From contig JAGCVX010000017.1 in NCBI GenBank assembly GCA_017962145.1, forward strand, positions 1 through 64,000: 64,000 nt of DNA, written 5' to 3'. Positions 35,218-44,231 of the stretch are shown in pieces. The DNA is from Clostridiales bacterium. Its GTDB lineage: Bacteria; Bacillota; Clostridia; Saccharofermentanales; Saccharofermentanaceae. The position numbers were made by a program, and so were the translations under genes. Each line of letters starts with the position of its first letter. Positions within the stretch are counted from its first letter, which is position 1. Under the pieces are notes generated by a model, which saw only the letters and a list, made by a program, of their open reading frames with translations, ran no database searches and was not told the DNA's origin.

Positions 35218-35771
35218 TCTATTTGGAAACAGACAGACTGATATTGAGAGATTATTCTGCGGATGATATTGACGCATACTACCGTCTGAAGACGGACGAG
35301 CAGACGATGTATTATATGCAGGATATCAAGCTTGATTCCTTCGATGCGGCAAAAGAAGAGTTAGCGGACGTGCTGGCGGACATGGCAAAGGAAGACCGCA
35401 AGTTCTACTTCCTTCACATGGAGCTGAAAGATACGCATGAGCAGGTGGGAAGCATCGGATACACGGTTGTGGACAGAACGCCGGTCGGGAAGATCGTTCA
35501 CATGGGGTACTTTACTTACCCGAAATTCTGGGGAAACGGATACACTTCCGAAGCGTTAAGAAGCGTACTTGAATATGCATTCACAAAGGATGATGTATAT
35601 CGGGTAACGACGGGCTGCCTTGCGGAAAACAAAGGCTCGGAGCGTGTCATGCAGAAGAACGGATTGATCAAAGAAGCCGAGCACAAAGATTATGAGTGGC
35701 ACGACGGAAAAATGAAGGATCGTCTGGAATACAGATTGCTTAAAACTGAGTGGGAGAATAACCGATCATGA
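35214..35771 (+). CDS. GNAT-family acetyltransferase (RimJ/RimL-like)
   Basis: 185 residues. Begins MIYLETDRLILRDYS, a RimJ/RimL hallmark, with acetyl-CoA loop YPKFWGNGYTSEALR and C-terminal ENKGSERVMQKNGL. ATGA overlaps join it to both neighbours, making a three-gene coupled unit (kinase-like, GNAT, HAD). Confidence 0.88.
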   Translation: MIYLETDRLILRDYSADDIDAYYRLKTDEQTMYYMQDIKLDSFDAAKEELADVLADMAKEDRKFYFLHMELKDTHEQVGSIGYTVVDRTPVGKIVHMGYFTYPKFWGNGYTSEALRSVLEYAFTKDDVYRVTTGCLAENKGSERVMQKNGLIKEAEHKDYEWHDGKMKDRLEYRLLKTEWENNRS

Positions 35772-36472
35772 TTCTGATATTCGATTATTTCGAGACGATT
35801 CTTAACACAAAGAGCATGGATTTTAACCGTGGTCTTTATGTGTTTTGGGAAAGATACTATCAGGACAAATGCCTTTTTTCGGACATGAAGAAATACGGTG
35901 AGGATCTCTTTCTTGTGCTGATGGAAAAGCATAGAGGCGGAGAAGAGTATCCTTTCGTGGAAAATGAACTGCCGCTTTTTGCGAAGAAATTCGGTGGAGA
36001 TAAGGTGACTATGAGCGTGGAGGAGGAAGCGGATTTTCTGATGCAGTGCAATGACTTTGTACTAGATCCGGAGATCGAAAGATTCCTTCAGAAATGCAGT
36101 CAGATGAATATCCCGATGTATGTGCTGTCGAACAGTGGATTTCGTGAAGAAGCACTCATGGAAGTGCTGAATAGATTCGGGATCGGAAAGTATTTTACTC
36201 AACTCTGGTCCAGCGCGAATTTCGGGAGAATCAAACCGTGCAGGGAATTCTTCGAACTCGCGATAGAAACAGCGCTGGAAGAAAATCCGGAGGAGATCCG
36301 GGAGAACATAGTCTTTATCGGAGATATCTACGAGACCGATGTGGTCGGAGCGCATCAGGCCGGAATCAAGTCGGCATGGCTCAATAAGAAGAACGAAAAA
36401 GATGAGGATGGCTGGGCAACATACGACATAAAGTCGGCGAGCCGGCTAAATGGGATCCTCGAGGGTGAGTAG
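35768..36472 (+). CDS. HAD-superfamily hydrolase
   Basis: 234 residues. Motif I FDYFETIL (nucleophile Asp6; the third position is Phe rather than Asp, as in dehalogenase-like members), motif II VLSNSGF, a Lys in GRIKPCREFFE and motif IV FIGDIYETDVVGAHQAG. Phosphatase or related activity on a small molecule. Confidence 0.87.
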   Translation: MILIFDYFETILNTKSMDFNRGLYVFWERYYQDKCLFSDMKKYGEDLFLVLMEKHRGGEEYPFVENELPLFAKKFGGDKVTMSVEEEADFLMQCNDFVLDPEIERFLQKCSQMNIPMYVLSNSGFREEALMEVLNRFGIGKYFTQLWSSANFGRIKPCREFFELAIETALEENPEEIRENIVFIGDIYETDVVGAHQAGIKSAWLNKKNEKDEDGWATYDIKSASRLNGILEGE

Positions 36473-36473
36473 G

Positions 36474-36926
36474 ATGATCGAACTGAGACCTTTAAGTGAT
36501 GCGAATAAAGACGAATGCTTTCGCATGAAGGTGTCGGAAGCGCAGGCGGAGAACATCGCAACGAACGCAAGTTCATTTGAAGCAGCGAAAGAGCATCCGG
36601 ATGTGGCCAGACCTTTTGTGATCTATGCGGATGGGGTAGCTGTCGGGTTTACTATGTTTGCGTTTGACCTGGCGTGCGAAGATCCGGATGACCGGTACTG
36701 GTTATGGAGATTCATGATCGATGAGAGGTATCAGGGCCGTGGATATGGGAAAGAAACACTGAATAACATTGTTACATATTTCAAAGAAAACGGGGCTACG
36801 AACATCCGGCTCTCCACAAAAGAGAGCAACGTCAATGCGATCCGGCTGTACAGATCCGTCGGCTTCGAGGCGACCGGTGAGGTCATCGACGGCGAGACGG
36901 TATTTGAATACGATTTGACCACGTGA
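36474..36926 (+). CDS. GNAT-family N-acetyltransferase
   Basis: 150 residues. Motif A MIDERYQGRGYGKETLNNI and C-terminal NAIRLYRSVGFEATGE, resembling spermidine/diamine acetyltransferases of Bacillus type. The start ATG 36474 follows directly after the HAD stop. Confidence 0.87.
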   Translation: MIELRPLSDANKDECFRMKVSEAQAENIATNASSFEAAKEHPDVARPFVIYADGVAVGFTMFAFDLACEDPDDRYWLWRFMIDERYQGRGYGKETLNNIVTYFKENGATNIRLSTKESNVNAIRLYRSVGFEATGEVIDGETVFEYDLTT

Positions 36927-37012
36927 TTATACCTGTATTCTAAATTCGCCGTTTTCGGCCGTGCAACGTGATAAGATAAAGAAAAAGAGTATCAGGAAGA
37001 AGATGGCCGAAT

Positions 37013-37319
37013 ATGAACGAGTTATGTAAGATCATCAAGGATATGGTGAAACCGAATTTCCTTAACATAAGAACTTCTATCCAGGCGTATGACAGAGACG
37101 CTTTGTGCTGCGGCGCGCCGTGCTGGAGATGGGCGTTTCACGCACTTCATTCTGCAGATAAATGGTTTATCAACCCATGCGTGTTTGAAGAGCCTGCGTT
37201 TTATGAGGAAGGCATGGATAATCCGGATAACCCGACATCTGTGGGTCTCCCAGGCGGACAAGTATGTCGACGATGGTATTCTGTTTGGAAGATATCGGAA
37301 AGGCCGGGTAACGAAATAG
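37013..37319 (+). pseudogene. DinB-like fold gene, frameshifted and truncated
   Basis: The first frame encodes a DinB-type N-terminal half (WRWAFHALHSADKWFINPC, FEEPAFYEEGMD). At about 37240 the plausible continuation moves to another frame (VSQADKYVDDGILFGRYRKG) and stops at 37319, without the second half of the usual four-helix bundle. The next gene starts 10 bases later. A frameshift plus deletion is the simplest reading. Confidence 0.55.
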
Positions 37320-37329
37320 AGGGATTGGT

Positions 37330-38043
37330 ATGGCAACACAAGATATTTATGAGATCTGGAATAAGGATGGAAGCGGCGTTCTTTCAGAGGAACCGCTGAT
37401 CCTCACGGCGTGTAAAGAAGGAAAGCTCGGGACGGTTTTTTCGTATCCGGGCGGCGCGATCTACAAGACGATATTTACGTATTTGTGTGGAAAACCAGAT
37501 GAAGCTTTTCTCGCGGATAATCCGGACGTGATCTATAACACCAGGCTGGTATGTATGAGTTCGGAGTGGGAGGAGTATATCCGGAAACTTCCGATCAAGT
37601 TTATCCTCCGAAGAGAACTGATGGAGCCCTTAAGAGCGGAATCCACAAAAGAGATGCGTGGGCTTCCGGATGGGTACAGCATCAGTGCATTTACAGAAGA
37701 AATCTTCGAAGCACATCCCTTCGATCACGGAAGAGGGTATGCAGATTTCCGGGACTTTTCGGAAAGAGGGACCGGTGCGGTGGTGCTTTGTGACGGGAAG
37801 GTCGTGTCGGCATCGTCGAGCTTTCTGACTTTCGAAGATCACGTGGAACTGGATGTGTTTACGGATGAAGAACACAGAGGCAAGGGACTTGCGGATCACT
37901 GTGTTTTCGAGATGATCCGGCAAAGTTACGATAAGGGTCTGACCGTGCACTGGGATGCGCAGAATCCGATGTCATCGAAGATGGCGATGGGTCACGGTTT
38001 TGTACCGGCGGCCGAATACGCAGTATACTGGTTAGAGAAGTGA
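37330..38043 (+). CDS. GNAT acetyltransferase, large type with N-terminal domain
   Basis: 237 residues. The N-terminal half (1-110) has no clear motif; the C-terminal half carries the GNAT core VFTDEEHRGKGLADHCVFEM and GHGFVPAAEYAVYWLE. This arrangement fits the 'GNAT acetyltransferase' family of Firmicutes (PF12746-like). Substrate unknown. Confidence 0.8.
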   Translation: MATQDIYEIWNKDGSGVLSEEPLILTACKEGKLGTVFSYPGGAIYKTIFTYLCGKPDEAFLADNPDVIYNTRLVCMSSEWEEYIRKLPIKFILRRELMEPLRAESTKEMRGLPDGYSISAFTEEIFEAHPFDHGRGYADFRDFSERGTGAVVLCDGKVVSASSSFLTFEDHVELDVFTDEEHRGKGLADHCVFEMIRQSYDKGLTVHWDAQNPMSSKMAMGHGFVPAAEYAVYWLEK

Positions 38044-38081
38044 TATCGCACTGCTGAGGATGAAAAGAGAAGCATAATAAC

Positions 38082-38504
38082 ATGATCGATTATGAGATAA
38101 CCAACTACTTAACACCGGAAGAGTACATGAAGATGCGTGAGATCGCAGGCTGGAGTCTGTTCCCGCTGGAGCAGGCGGAACAGGGATTGAAAAATTCCTT
38201 TGTCCTCGTCTGTCTGCGAAAAGACGGAAAGCCCATCGGAATCGGAAGAGCTGTCAGTGACCAGGGCTATGTCATCTATATCGCCGATGTTATTGTCTCT
38301 CCGGAATACCAGGGACAGGGTCTGGGCAGGACGATCATGGAAGAACTGATGTTGCGTATCAAGGCGACGTTAAAGCCCGGATATAAGGTCATGGTCACGC
38401 TCATGGCAGCGAAAGGCAAAGAAGAGTTTTACAACAAATTCGGCTTTGTAAACAGACCCAGTGAGCGATTCGGATGCGGCATGCATCAGTGGCTCGACGG
38501 CTAA
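38082..38504 (+). CDS. GNAT-family N-acetyltransferase
   Basis: 140 residues. Motif A SPEYQGQGLGRTIMEELM and a C-terminal 'FYNKFGFVNRPSERFGCGMHQWL' are typical of short clostridial GNAT proteins. Separated from the convergent methyltransferase gene by a small palindrome at 38569. Confidence 0.87.
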   Translation: MIDYEITNYLTPEEYMKMREIAGWSLFPLEQAEQGLKNSFVLVCLRKDGKPIGIGRAVSDQGYVIYIADVIVSPEYQGQGLGRTIMEELMLRIKATLKPGYKVMVTLMAAKGKEEFYNKFGFVNRPSERFGCGMHQWLDG

Positions 38505-38568
38505 AGTGCATTTCAAGAGGTGAGAAAAGATGGTAATTGAACCGATAACGATCGGCGTATCGATATAA

Positions 38569-38586
38569 GTGCATTTTTAAATGCAC
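38569..38586. terminator. Small palindrome between convergent genes, possible bidirectional terminator
   Basis: GTGCATTT and AAATGCAC around TT lie between the converging stops at 38504 and 38591. The internal T-run is on one side of a 6-7 pair stem, so it would be a weak terminator at best. Confidence 0.35.
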
Positions 38587-38590
38587 CGGA

Positions 38591-39280
38591 TCAATTTCTG
38601 TATTCCGCGAAAAAGAACAGGGGCAGATCGGGATTTCTGTCTGCGTCTTCATATGCCTTCGGCTCCTCGGTATGGACGAGGGTAAGGCCTGCGTCGGAAG
38701 CGATATTCAGGTAGTAGGAAAGCGGGCGGTGATAGTGTGTCGTACTGCCCCAGAATGTATTCTCGGATGTCTCTTCAGTGAGGTAGGAAGAGATGAGTTT
38801 TCCGGTCTTTCCTGTATCGGGATCTTTCGTCCATTTTCCGCCGAAGAATGCGGGATGCACGATGGAGTAGTAGAGGATGCCGCCGGATTTTAGAACCCTT
38901 TTGCACTCCTTTAAAACAGTCTCAACGTTTTCAATATCCATCAGAACCTGATTGCAGAAGACGATGTCGAAGGAGTCGTCTTCAAAAGGAAGAGGCTGAG
39001 TAATATCTGCAGTCATGAATGTGCAGTCGGGATTCTTTTCTTTTGCGATATCGACCATGGTTTGCGCGCCGTCAACGCCGATCACATCGCCACCGATACT
39101 GCGAAGATAGTCCGTATAAAAGCCATAGCCGCAGCCGAGATCCAGGATTTTTTCGCCATGAAGTGCAGTGAATCTTTTCGATACGATGGATCGATTGAGC
39201 TGCGCAAACAAGGAGCGTTCCTGTTCTTCAGAATACGCTTGGGCGGCATCGTTCCACTGATCGATCACTTTTATACTCAT
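38591..39280 (-). CDS. SAM-dependent methyltransferase, class I
   Basis: 229 residues. Motif I ILDLGCGYGFYTDYL, motif II VIGVDGAQTMVDIA and post-motif 'FDIVFCNQVLMDIENVE' define the Rossmann-type fold. Acceptor unknown. One of four similar methyltransferases here and the only one on the minus strand. Confidence 0.88.
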   Translation of the reverse strand: MSIKVIDQWNDAAQAYSEEQERSLFAQLNRSIVSKRFTALHGEKILDLGCGYGFYTDYLRSIGGDVIGVDGAQTMVDIAKEKNPDCTFMTADITQPLPFEDDSFDIVFCNQVLMDIENVETVLKECKRVLKSGGILYYSIVHPAFFGGKWTKDPDTGKTGKLISSYLTEETSENTFWGSTTHYHRPLSYYLNIASDAGLTLVHTEEPKAYEDADRNPDLPLFFFAEYRN

Positions 39281-39365
39281 AGGCTACTCCCTTTTTCATC
39301 TTATACGCATTCTATCATGGTATGATATAGAAGTGAACGTTGTGAGACAGGAAACACGGTTCGGC

Positions 39366-39407
39366 GGAGATGAACTGTTTATTTCCCAGGGAAGTATGCA
39401 GGGTGGA
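39366..39407 (+). pseudogene. Remnant of a duplicated cupin gene
   Basis: 42 bases match 40079-40120 inside the intact cupin gene at 36 positions and encode the same GDELFI-x-x-GSMQGG block. No start or barrel core is left. The remnant sits just before the VOC gene, as the intact copy sits just after it, suggesting a cupin-VOC-cupin duplication from which the first copy decayed. Confidence 0.55.
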
Positions 39408-39423
39408 ATAAGGAGAAACACGA

Positions 39424-39813
39424 ATGAAGTTCAATTCTTTAATACCGGAACTGACGGTAACGGATATCGAACGCACAAAGGATTTCTACTTGAATATCCT
39501 GGGCTTCAAGATGGAGTACGAAAGGCCGGAGAATAAGTTTATCTTTGTCTCGCTGGAAGGTAACCAGATGATGCTCGAACAGGAAAACGGACACTGGAGT
39601 GTCGGAGAGCTCGAGTATCCTTTCGGAAGAGGTATCAACTTCGAGATGACGGTCTCTGACGTGGATGCGATCTACAAGAGAGTTCTGGACGCGGGGATCA
39701 AACCGTTCCATGAGATGCAGGTCAGTAACTATAGAAGTAACGATGAGGTCGTCGTGCAGAAAGAGTTTCTGGTACAGGATCCGGACGGATATCTGCTGCG
39801 GTTTACGGACTGA
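39424..39813 (+). CDS. VOC-superfamily (glyoxalase/bleomycin-resistance-like) protein
   Basis: 129 residues with two beta-alpha-beta-beta-beta units: 'IPELTVTDIERTKDFYLNILGF' and 'VLDAGIKPFHEMQV ... FLVQDPDGYLLRFTD'. Binds metal or a small ligand; could sequester or transform a toxic compound. GGAG before ATG 39424 fixes the start. Confidence 0.88.
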   Translation: MKFNSLIPELTVTDIERTKDFYLNILGFKMEYERPENKFIFVSLEGNQMMLEQENGHWSVGELEYPFGRGINFEMTVSDVDAIYKRVLDAGIKPFHEMQVSNYRSNDEVVVQKEFLVQDPDGYLLRFTD

Positions 39814-39841
39814 TACGAGCGAGAGAAAAGGAGCGATGAAA

Positions 39842-40177
39842 ATGAACTTCCCGGAATTCATGTTTCGAGCACAGAATAAGATTCCTGCGTCACAGCAAAA
39901 CACGCCGGATATTGAAGGATATTACTACACCGCCAATGACGGAAGCCAGATGGCTTTCTGGATCTATAAAGCAGATCGGGTTTCCAAAGAGCACACGCAT
40001 GATTACGATGAGTATATGCTGTGTGTAGAAGGCGAATATGTGGTGACGATCAATGGCGAAGAGCATGTGCTTCATGCCGGAGATGAGCTATTTATTCCCA
40101 AAGGAAGCATGCAGGGTGGAAGAGTCAAAGCCGGAACGCGATCGATTCATGCCTTCGGCGGACAGAGAGTGAAGTGA
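39842..40177 (+). CDS. Single-domain cupin
   Basis: About 111 residues. Cupin motif 1 SKEHTHDYDEYMLCVEGEY (two His and Glu as metal ligands) and motif 2 LHAGDELFIPKGSMQGG. ATG 39842 has GGAG at better spacing than ATG 39836; the difference is two residues. Function not predictable; a decayed sister copy lies at 39366. Confidence 0.8.
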   Translation: MNFPEFMFRAQNKIPASQQNTPDIEGYYYTANDGSQMAFWIYKADRVSKEHTHDYDEYMLCVEGEYVVTINGEEHVLHAGDELFIPKGSMQGGRVKAGTRSIHAFGGQRVK

Positions 40178-40256
40178 GAAGCATATATGGACAGATACTA
40201 CATCGTTGAAGTCAAAGTCAGATTCAAGAGGTGTTAAGGAACAGGATGTGAACGGT

Positions 40257-40694
40257 ATGGTGCTGGCATACGAGATGGAATATAAACACCCGGTTCAGGA
40301 GAGATCTGCTGTTGAGCTGATCCCATATTCTTCTTCGTATCAGGAGCAGTATAAGACACTGTATAACGAGTGTTATCATGAGATGAGAGAAGCACTGGAT
40401 ATCAAGCCTTATGACTTTATCCAGGATGATTCTTTTTTCGATTCGGGCATGGAGAATGTGTATCTCCTCGTTGAGAATGGAGAGATCATCGGAAGTGTGG
40501 CGTTGAAGAAAGATGAGATCGATGATCTTATCGTGAACCGAAAGTTCCAGGGCCAGGGATATGGAAAGCAGATCCTTCTTTGGGCGCTGGAACACATGAA
40601 AACAGAGCGCGTGATACTTCACGTTGCGGATTGGAATAAGAGAGCGATCGAGCTGTATAAGAAGACCGGTTTTGAGATTACGGGTAAAGGCTAG
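40257..40694 (+). CDS. GNAT-family N-acetyltransferase
   Basis: About 145 residues. Motif A VNRKFQGQGYGKQILLWAL and NKRAIELYKKTGFEITGKG at the end. The frame is open upstream to about 40206, but no ATG lies there; ATG 40257 is taken with an AGGA-like site upstream. The next gene begins 2 bases after the stop. Confidence 0.8.
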   Translation: MVLAYEMEYKHPVQERSAVELIPYSSSYQEQYKTLYNECYHEMREALDIKPYDFIQDDSFFDSGMENVYLLVENGEIIGSVALKKDEIDDLIVNRKFQGQGYGKQILLWALEHMKTERVILHVADWNKRAIELYKKTGFEITGKG

Positions 40695-40696
40695 AG

Positions 40697-41383
40697 ATGG
40701 AACAGGATCTGTTTGAACCGATAAAGAGATATTTTACGGAACTCGGATATGTCTGCGATGGTGAGGTCAATGATATCGATCTTTATATGCAGAAAGATGA
40801 GGAATCCTGTGCTGTCGAGCTGAAGCAGACTCTGGATTTTAAGTCGATCCGTCAGGCGGCGCTCCGCCAGAAAATCGTGGATACGGTTTATATCGGGATC
40901 TTTACACCGAAGAACCTGTACACAAAGGAATTCAAGGAGAAGATCTATCTTCTTAAACGCCTTGGAATCGGTCTGATCGTTGTATCCAAACGTCAGATGC
41001 GCGCGGAGATCGTTAGTAAGCCGGAAGTGGTGGAATTAAAGACTTTCCGGTCACGCAACAAGTGGAAAAAGGCGGCACTCGAGAAAGAGTTTTCGAAGCG
41101 GAAAGTGAAGTCCAATATCGGAGGTGTCACAGGCAGAAAACTGATGACCGGATACAGAGAAGATGCGCTTCTGGTGCTGGATGCCTTATCTCAGCTCGGA
41201 GGAGAATCGTCTCCGAAAAATGTGAAGGCGATCTCACATGTGGAGAAGACACCCAATATCCTTCGTGACAATCACTACGGATGGTTTGTACACGTAAGAA
41301 GTGGAGTATATGGATTAACGGATGACGGAAGATCTGCGCTTACGGAGTTCGAAGATTCGCTGAAAGTATTAAAGGGGGAATAA
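40697..41383 (+). CDS. DUF2161-type putative PD-(D/E)XK nuclease-fold protein
   Basis: 228 residues. The N-terminal part 'LFEPIKRYFTELGYVCDGEV-x-DIDLYMQ ... CAVELKQTL' shows a D...ExK-type nuclease core; the C-terminal part has winged-helix-like features (ISHVEKTPNILRDNHYGWF). Matches the pattern of DUF2161 proteins. No target or partner system is visible, so a DNA-processing role is speculative. Confidence 0.7.
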   Translation: MEQDLFEPIKRYFTELGYVCDGEVNDIDLYMQKDEESCAVELKQTLDFKSIRQAALRQKIVDTVYIGIFTPKNLYTKEFKEKIYLLKRLGIGLIVVSKRQMRAEIVSKPEVVELKTFRSRNKWKKAALEKEFSKRKVKSNIGGVTGRKLMTGYREDALLVLDALSQLGGESSPKNVKAISHVEKTPNILRDNHYGWFVHVRSGVYGLTDDGRSALTEFEDSLKVLKGE

Positions 41384-41386
41384 CCT

Positions 41387-41932
41387 ATGGCTAAGAATGA
41401 AGATCCGAACATGATGCGTCTTTTGGAAAGTATGGAGAAACATGGGCAGAAAGAAGCGGGAGAGAAGTTTTCTAAAGAGAACCCGATCGAAGAGTCTGCG
41501 GATATCAAGGGTAAATTCGAATGGGCGAAGAAGACATGTGCTTTTCTCGAAGAAAACTTCGATGACGATACCGTAAAAGCGATCCGCATGGACTGCGCGT
41601 GCGGACCGCAATACGAGTGGATCCAGAGCGTGAAAGACGCATACGACGCCTCAACGTCACCAGAGGATTTCGTTGAGAAAACAAACGCGCTGGAGCTGGG
41701 TTACTGGCTCGAATTTGACGGCACTTCTTACTATCTGATGTATCCGCAGTGCTACTGCGATTTCGTAAATCAGGTCGAGGATACACTTCCGAAAGCATGG
41801 TGTTACTGCACACTCGGATATACGAAGAAAATGTTCACGTATGTCCTGGGAAAAGAGGTCGAAGTCGAGCTGATCACATCAGTGAAACTGGGCGATAAAG
41901 AATGCAGGATCAAGGTCACGGAGAAAGTATGA
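41387..41932 (+). CDS. Conserved cysteine-rich hypothetical (DUF6144-like)
   Basis: 181 residues. Regularly spaced cysteines: CACGPQYEW (72-80), YPQCYCDFVNQV and WCYCTLGYTKKMF, followed by a beta-strand end 'VEVELITSVKLGDKECRIKV'. The pattern resembles a clostridial family of unknown function that I would place near DUF6144. The cysteines could bind zinc. It overlaps the following GNAT start in ATGA. Confidence 0.6.
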   Translation: MAKNEDPNMMRLLESMEKHGQKEAGEKFSKENPIEESADIKGKFEWAKKTCAFLEENFDDDTVKAIRMDCACGPQYEWIQSVKDAYDASTSPEDFVEKTNALELGYWLEFDGTSYYLMYPQCYCDFVNQVEDTLPKAWCYCTLGYTKKMFTYVLGKEVEVELITSVKLGDKECRIKVTEKV

Positions 41933-42342
41933 GAATCGAGAAGTGTACAATCGAAGATGTGAAGACACTAGCGTTTATGAACAAGTGTCTGATCGAGGAT
42001 GAAAGAAGCAGTAATCCGATGGATCTTTCGCAGCTTACGGAGCGTATGAAAGGCTTTATCGAGGGCGATTATGACGCGTACTTTTTCAAGGAAGAGGACG
42101 AGATCGTCGGATACGCGCTCGTCAACCGCACCGAGGAGCCTCTTTATCTGAGGCAGTTTTACATCGACCGGGAACAGCGTAGAAAACACTACGGGAAAAG
42201 TGCTTTTCGCGCATTACTGGAGTATCTGGGAACATCCACGATCGACCTGGACGTTCTGCCGTGGAACGAGGCAGGTGTCGTGTTTTGGAAGAGCCTGGGA
42301 TTCTCGGAACAGTATGTGGCATTGAGATTTAAGAAAAGATAA
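41929..42342 (+). CDS. GNAT-family N-acetyltransferase
   Basis: 137 residues. Motif A YIDREQRRKHYGKSAFRALLEYL and 'GVVFWKSLGFSEQYV'. Translationally coupled to the cysteine-rich protein upstream (ATGA), suggesting a functional link. Confidence 0.82.
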   Translation: MRIEKCTIEDVKTLAFMNKCLIEDERSSNPMDLSQLTERMKGFIEGDYDAYFFKEEDEIVGYALVNRTEEPLYLRQFYIDREQRRKHYGKSAFRALLEYLGTSTIDLDVLPWNEAGVVFWKSLGFSEQYVALRFKKR

Positions 42343-42420
42343 CGGAACAAGATTTAGTTCCGTTCATAGGAGAAAAATATGGAACAAATAAGAAACTACA
42401 TACGGGACGATGCGTCCCGT
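42341..42420 (+). repeat. Two perfect inverted repeats around a start codon
   Basis: AACGGAAC (42341-42348) pairs with GTTCCGTT (42357-42364) directly after the preceding stop; ACGGGACG (42402-42409) pairs with CGTCCCGT (42413-42420) within codons 8-14 of the next gene. The ribosome binding site and ATG 42379 lie between them. Neither has a T-run, so they are probably not terminators and may affect mRNA folding or translation. Confidence 0.5.
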
Positions 42421-43251
42421 CATATGCTAAATGAACTAACACAAAAGACCTTCGGATTCGATTTTGAACCCTGGGTCATGAAGGGACATTTCGAAGGTGA
42501 TTACATCCCCTATTCCATCGTGGAAGATGGGAAGATCATCTCCAATGTATCCGCGAACCGGATGCAGTTCATGCAGAACGGTGTCGTGAAAAACTACATC
42601 CAGTTCGGCACTGTTATGACGGATGAGAACTATCGTATGCAGGGCCTTGCCGCGAAGCTCATCAAGAGCGTCATCGCAGAGTACGAAGGCAAATGCGACG
42701 GCATCTATCTGTTCGGAAATCTGGATGCTTTGGGCTTCTATCAGAAGATGGGTTTTCAGATGATAAATGAGTACAAATACTTCGTCAAAGACGAGTTCTG
42801 TAAAGGAGAAAAAGCAGAAACGAGATTTAAGCCGATCAGTGATTTCGGGGAAGAGAAAAAGCAGCAGTACATGGAGCTTGTCCGAAAAAGCGCGCCGCAT
42901 TCTTCTTTTGAACAGATCAACAAGTACGGACTTCAGATGTTCTATACGATGTGGTTCGACAACGTCTTCTATGCCGAAGATATCGATTGTTTTATCGTGC
43001 TTGAGATCGAAGACGATAGTGCGACGCTGCAGTCTGTTCTGTGCAAAGAAAAGATCGCGCTTACCGAGGTTCTCAAACGCCTGGATATAGAGCACTGTAA
43101 ACTCGGATTCACGCCTCTTGATGAAGATATGAAGATATGCGATTCTGAACTGTACGATGGCGCGGATGACTACAGACTTTTCTACATGGGGGAAGAACTG
43201 AAATCTATCGAGTTGGAGAGACTTTACTTTCCGGATCTTTCACATGCTTGA
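42379..43251 (+). CDS. Eis-like two-domain GNAT acetyltransferase
   Basis: 290 residues. N-terminal GNAT core 'IQFGTVMTDENYRMQGLAAKLIKSVI' and 'ALGFYQKMGFQMINEYKYF', then a second GNAT-like half (about 150-290). Resembles clostridial proteins annotated as N-acetyltransferases related to Eis, which can modify amines and aminoglycosides. TAGGAG precedes the ATG. Confidence 0.8.
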   Translation: MEQIRNYIRDDASRHMLNELTQKTFGFDFEPWVMKGHFEGDYIPYSIVEDGKIISNVSANRMQFMQNGVVKNYIQFGTVMTDENYRMQGLAAKLIKSVIAEYEGKCDGIYLFGNLDALGFYQKMGFQMINEYKYFVKDEFCKGEKAETRFKPISDFGEEKKQQYMELVRKSAPHSSFEQINKYGLQMFYTMWFDNVFYAEDIDCFIVLEIEDDSATLQSVLCKEKIALTEVLKRLDIEHCKLGFTPLDEDMKICDSELYDGADDYRLFYMGEELKSIELERLYFPDLSHA

Positions 43252-43326
43252 TGAGGGTGCGGATATGGACGAAGTGATGAAGTATGATCATATCGATTGG
43301 ACCGAATGGACTGTGGAGTAAATGCT

Positions 43327-44124
43327 ATGAAAGAAGACAACCGAAAAGAACTGGGAGAGACTTTTGATACCACGGTGTCTTTGTACGAGAAGATGCGTCC
43401 GGGCTATGTGGATGACCTTTACAAGGCAATCTTCGATTATGTAAAGATCGATGAAAACAGCCGTGTCATCGAGGTTGGAAGCGGAAGCGGACAGGCGACG
43501 ACGCCGGTACTTCGGACAGGCTGCGAACTTACTGCTGTCGAATATGGTGAGAACTTTTCCAAGCTTCTGAAAGAGAAGTTTAAAGACTATCGGTTCAGCG
43601 TGATCACAGGTAAATTCGAGGATGTTGAGCTTGAGGAAAATACTTACGATCTGGTCTTTTCCGCGACGGCATTTCACTGGGTGCCGGAGGAGATCGGATA
43701 TCCGAAAGTACTCTCTATCCTGAAGGAAGACGGTGCTTTTGCAAGATTTGCAAACCGTCCGTGTATCAGCCAGGATATGCCGGAACTGGCAAGTGAGATC
43801 AACGCGATCTACGCCGATTACTATAACAAGCACTACAATATCCGTTCCGGCACCAGGAAATGGTTTTCGAAAGAGGATGCGGTGAGCATTTCCAAGATCC
43901 CGGAAAAGTATGGATTCAAAGATATCCGCTACCACCTTTTCTATCGTGAAAGAGTGTTTACGGCGAAAGAGTATACACAGCTTCTGGGCACGTATTCGGA
44001 CCACATTGCCATCGAAGAGACGGTGAGAAACGAGTTTTTCAAAAAGATCGAAGAAGCGATCGACCGCCATGGCGGAATAATCACGATCAAAGACACGCTG
44101 GATCTGGAACTGGCGAGAAAGTGA
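43327..44124 (+). CDS. SAM-dependent methyltransferase (class I, Tam/UbiE-like)
   Basis: About 265 residues. Motif I VIEVGSGSGQATTPVL and 'ENTYDLVFSATAFHWVPEE', a signature of trans-aconitate-methyltransferase-like proteins. An ATG at 43297 gives ten more residues but lacks a ribosome binding site; GTGGAG sits before 43327. Two terminators follow. Confidence 0.87.
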   Translation: MKEDNRKELGETFDTTVSLYEKMRPGYVDDLYKAIFDYVKIDENSRVIEVGSGSGQATTPVLRTGCELTAVEYGENFSKLLKEKFKDYRFSVITGKFEDVELEENTYDLVFSATAFHWVPEEIGYPKVLSILKEDGAFARFANRPCISQDMPELASEINAIYADYYNKHYNIRSGTRKWFSKEDAVSISKIPEKYGFKDIRYHLFYRERVFTAKEYTQLLGTYSDHIAIEETVRNEFFKKIEEAIDRHGGIITIKDTLDLELARK

Positions 44125-44150
44125 AGAAACGCAAGCAGCAGATCAAGGCA

Positions 44151-44180
44151 AAAATCTGAAAGAAAAGAACAGATTTTTTA
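44151..44180 (+). terminator. Rho-independent terminator
   Basis: AAAATCTG (44151-44158) pairs with CAGATTTT (44170-44177) and runs into a TTTTTTATTT tract. Ends the methyltransferase transcript. Confidence 0.75.
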
Positions 44181-44194
44181 TTTCGATTCCCACG

Positions 44195-44231
44195 AAAATG
44201 CACTATCCTAATACTAGGCTAGTGCATTTTT
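44195..44231. terminator. Second, long hairpin terminator (possibly bidirectional)
   Basis: AAAATGCACTA (44195-44205) pairs with TAGTGCATTTT (44220-44230), extended inwards by CCTA/TAGG. A-run on the left and T-run on the right let it work in either direction. The ATG at 44232 lies at its edge, which argues for the later start of the next gene. Confidence 0.75.
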
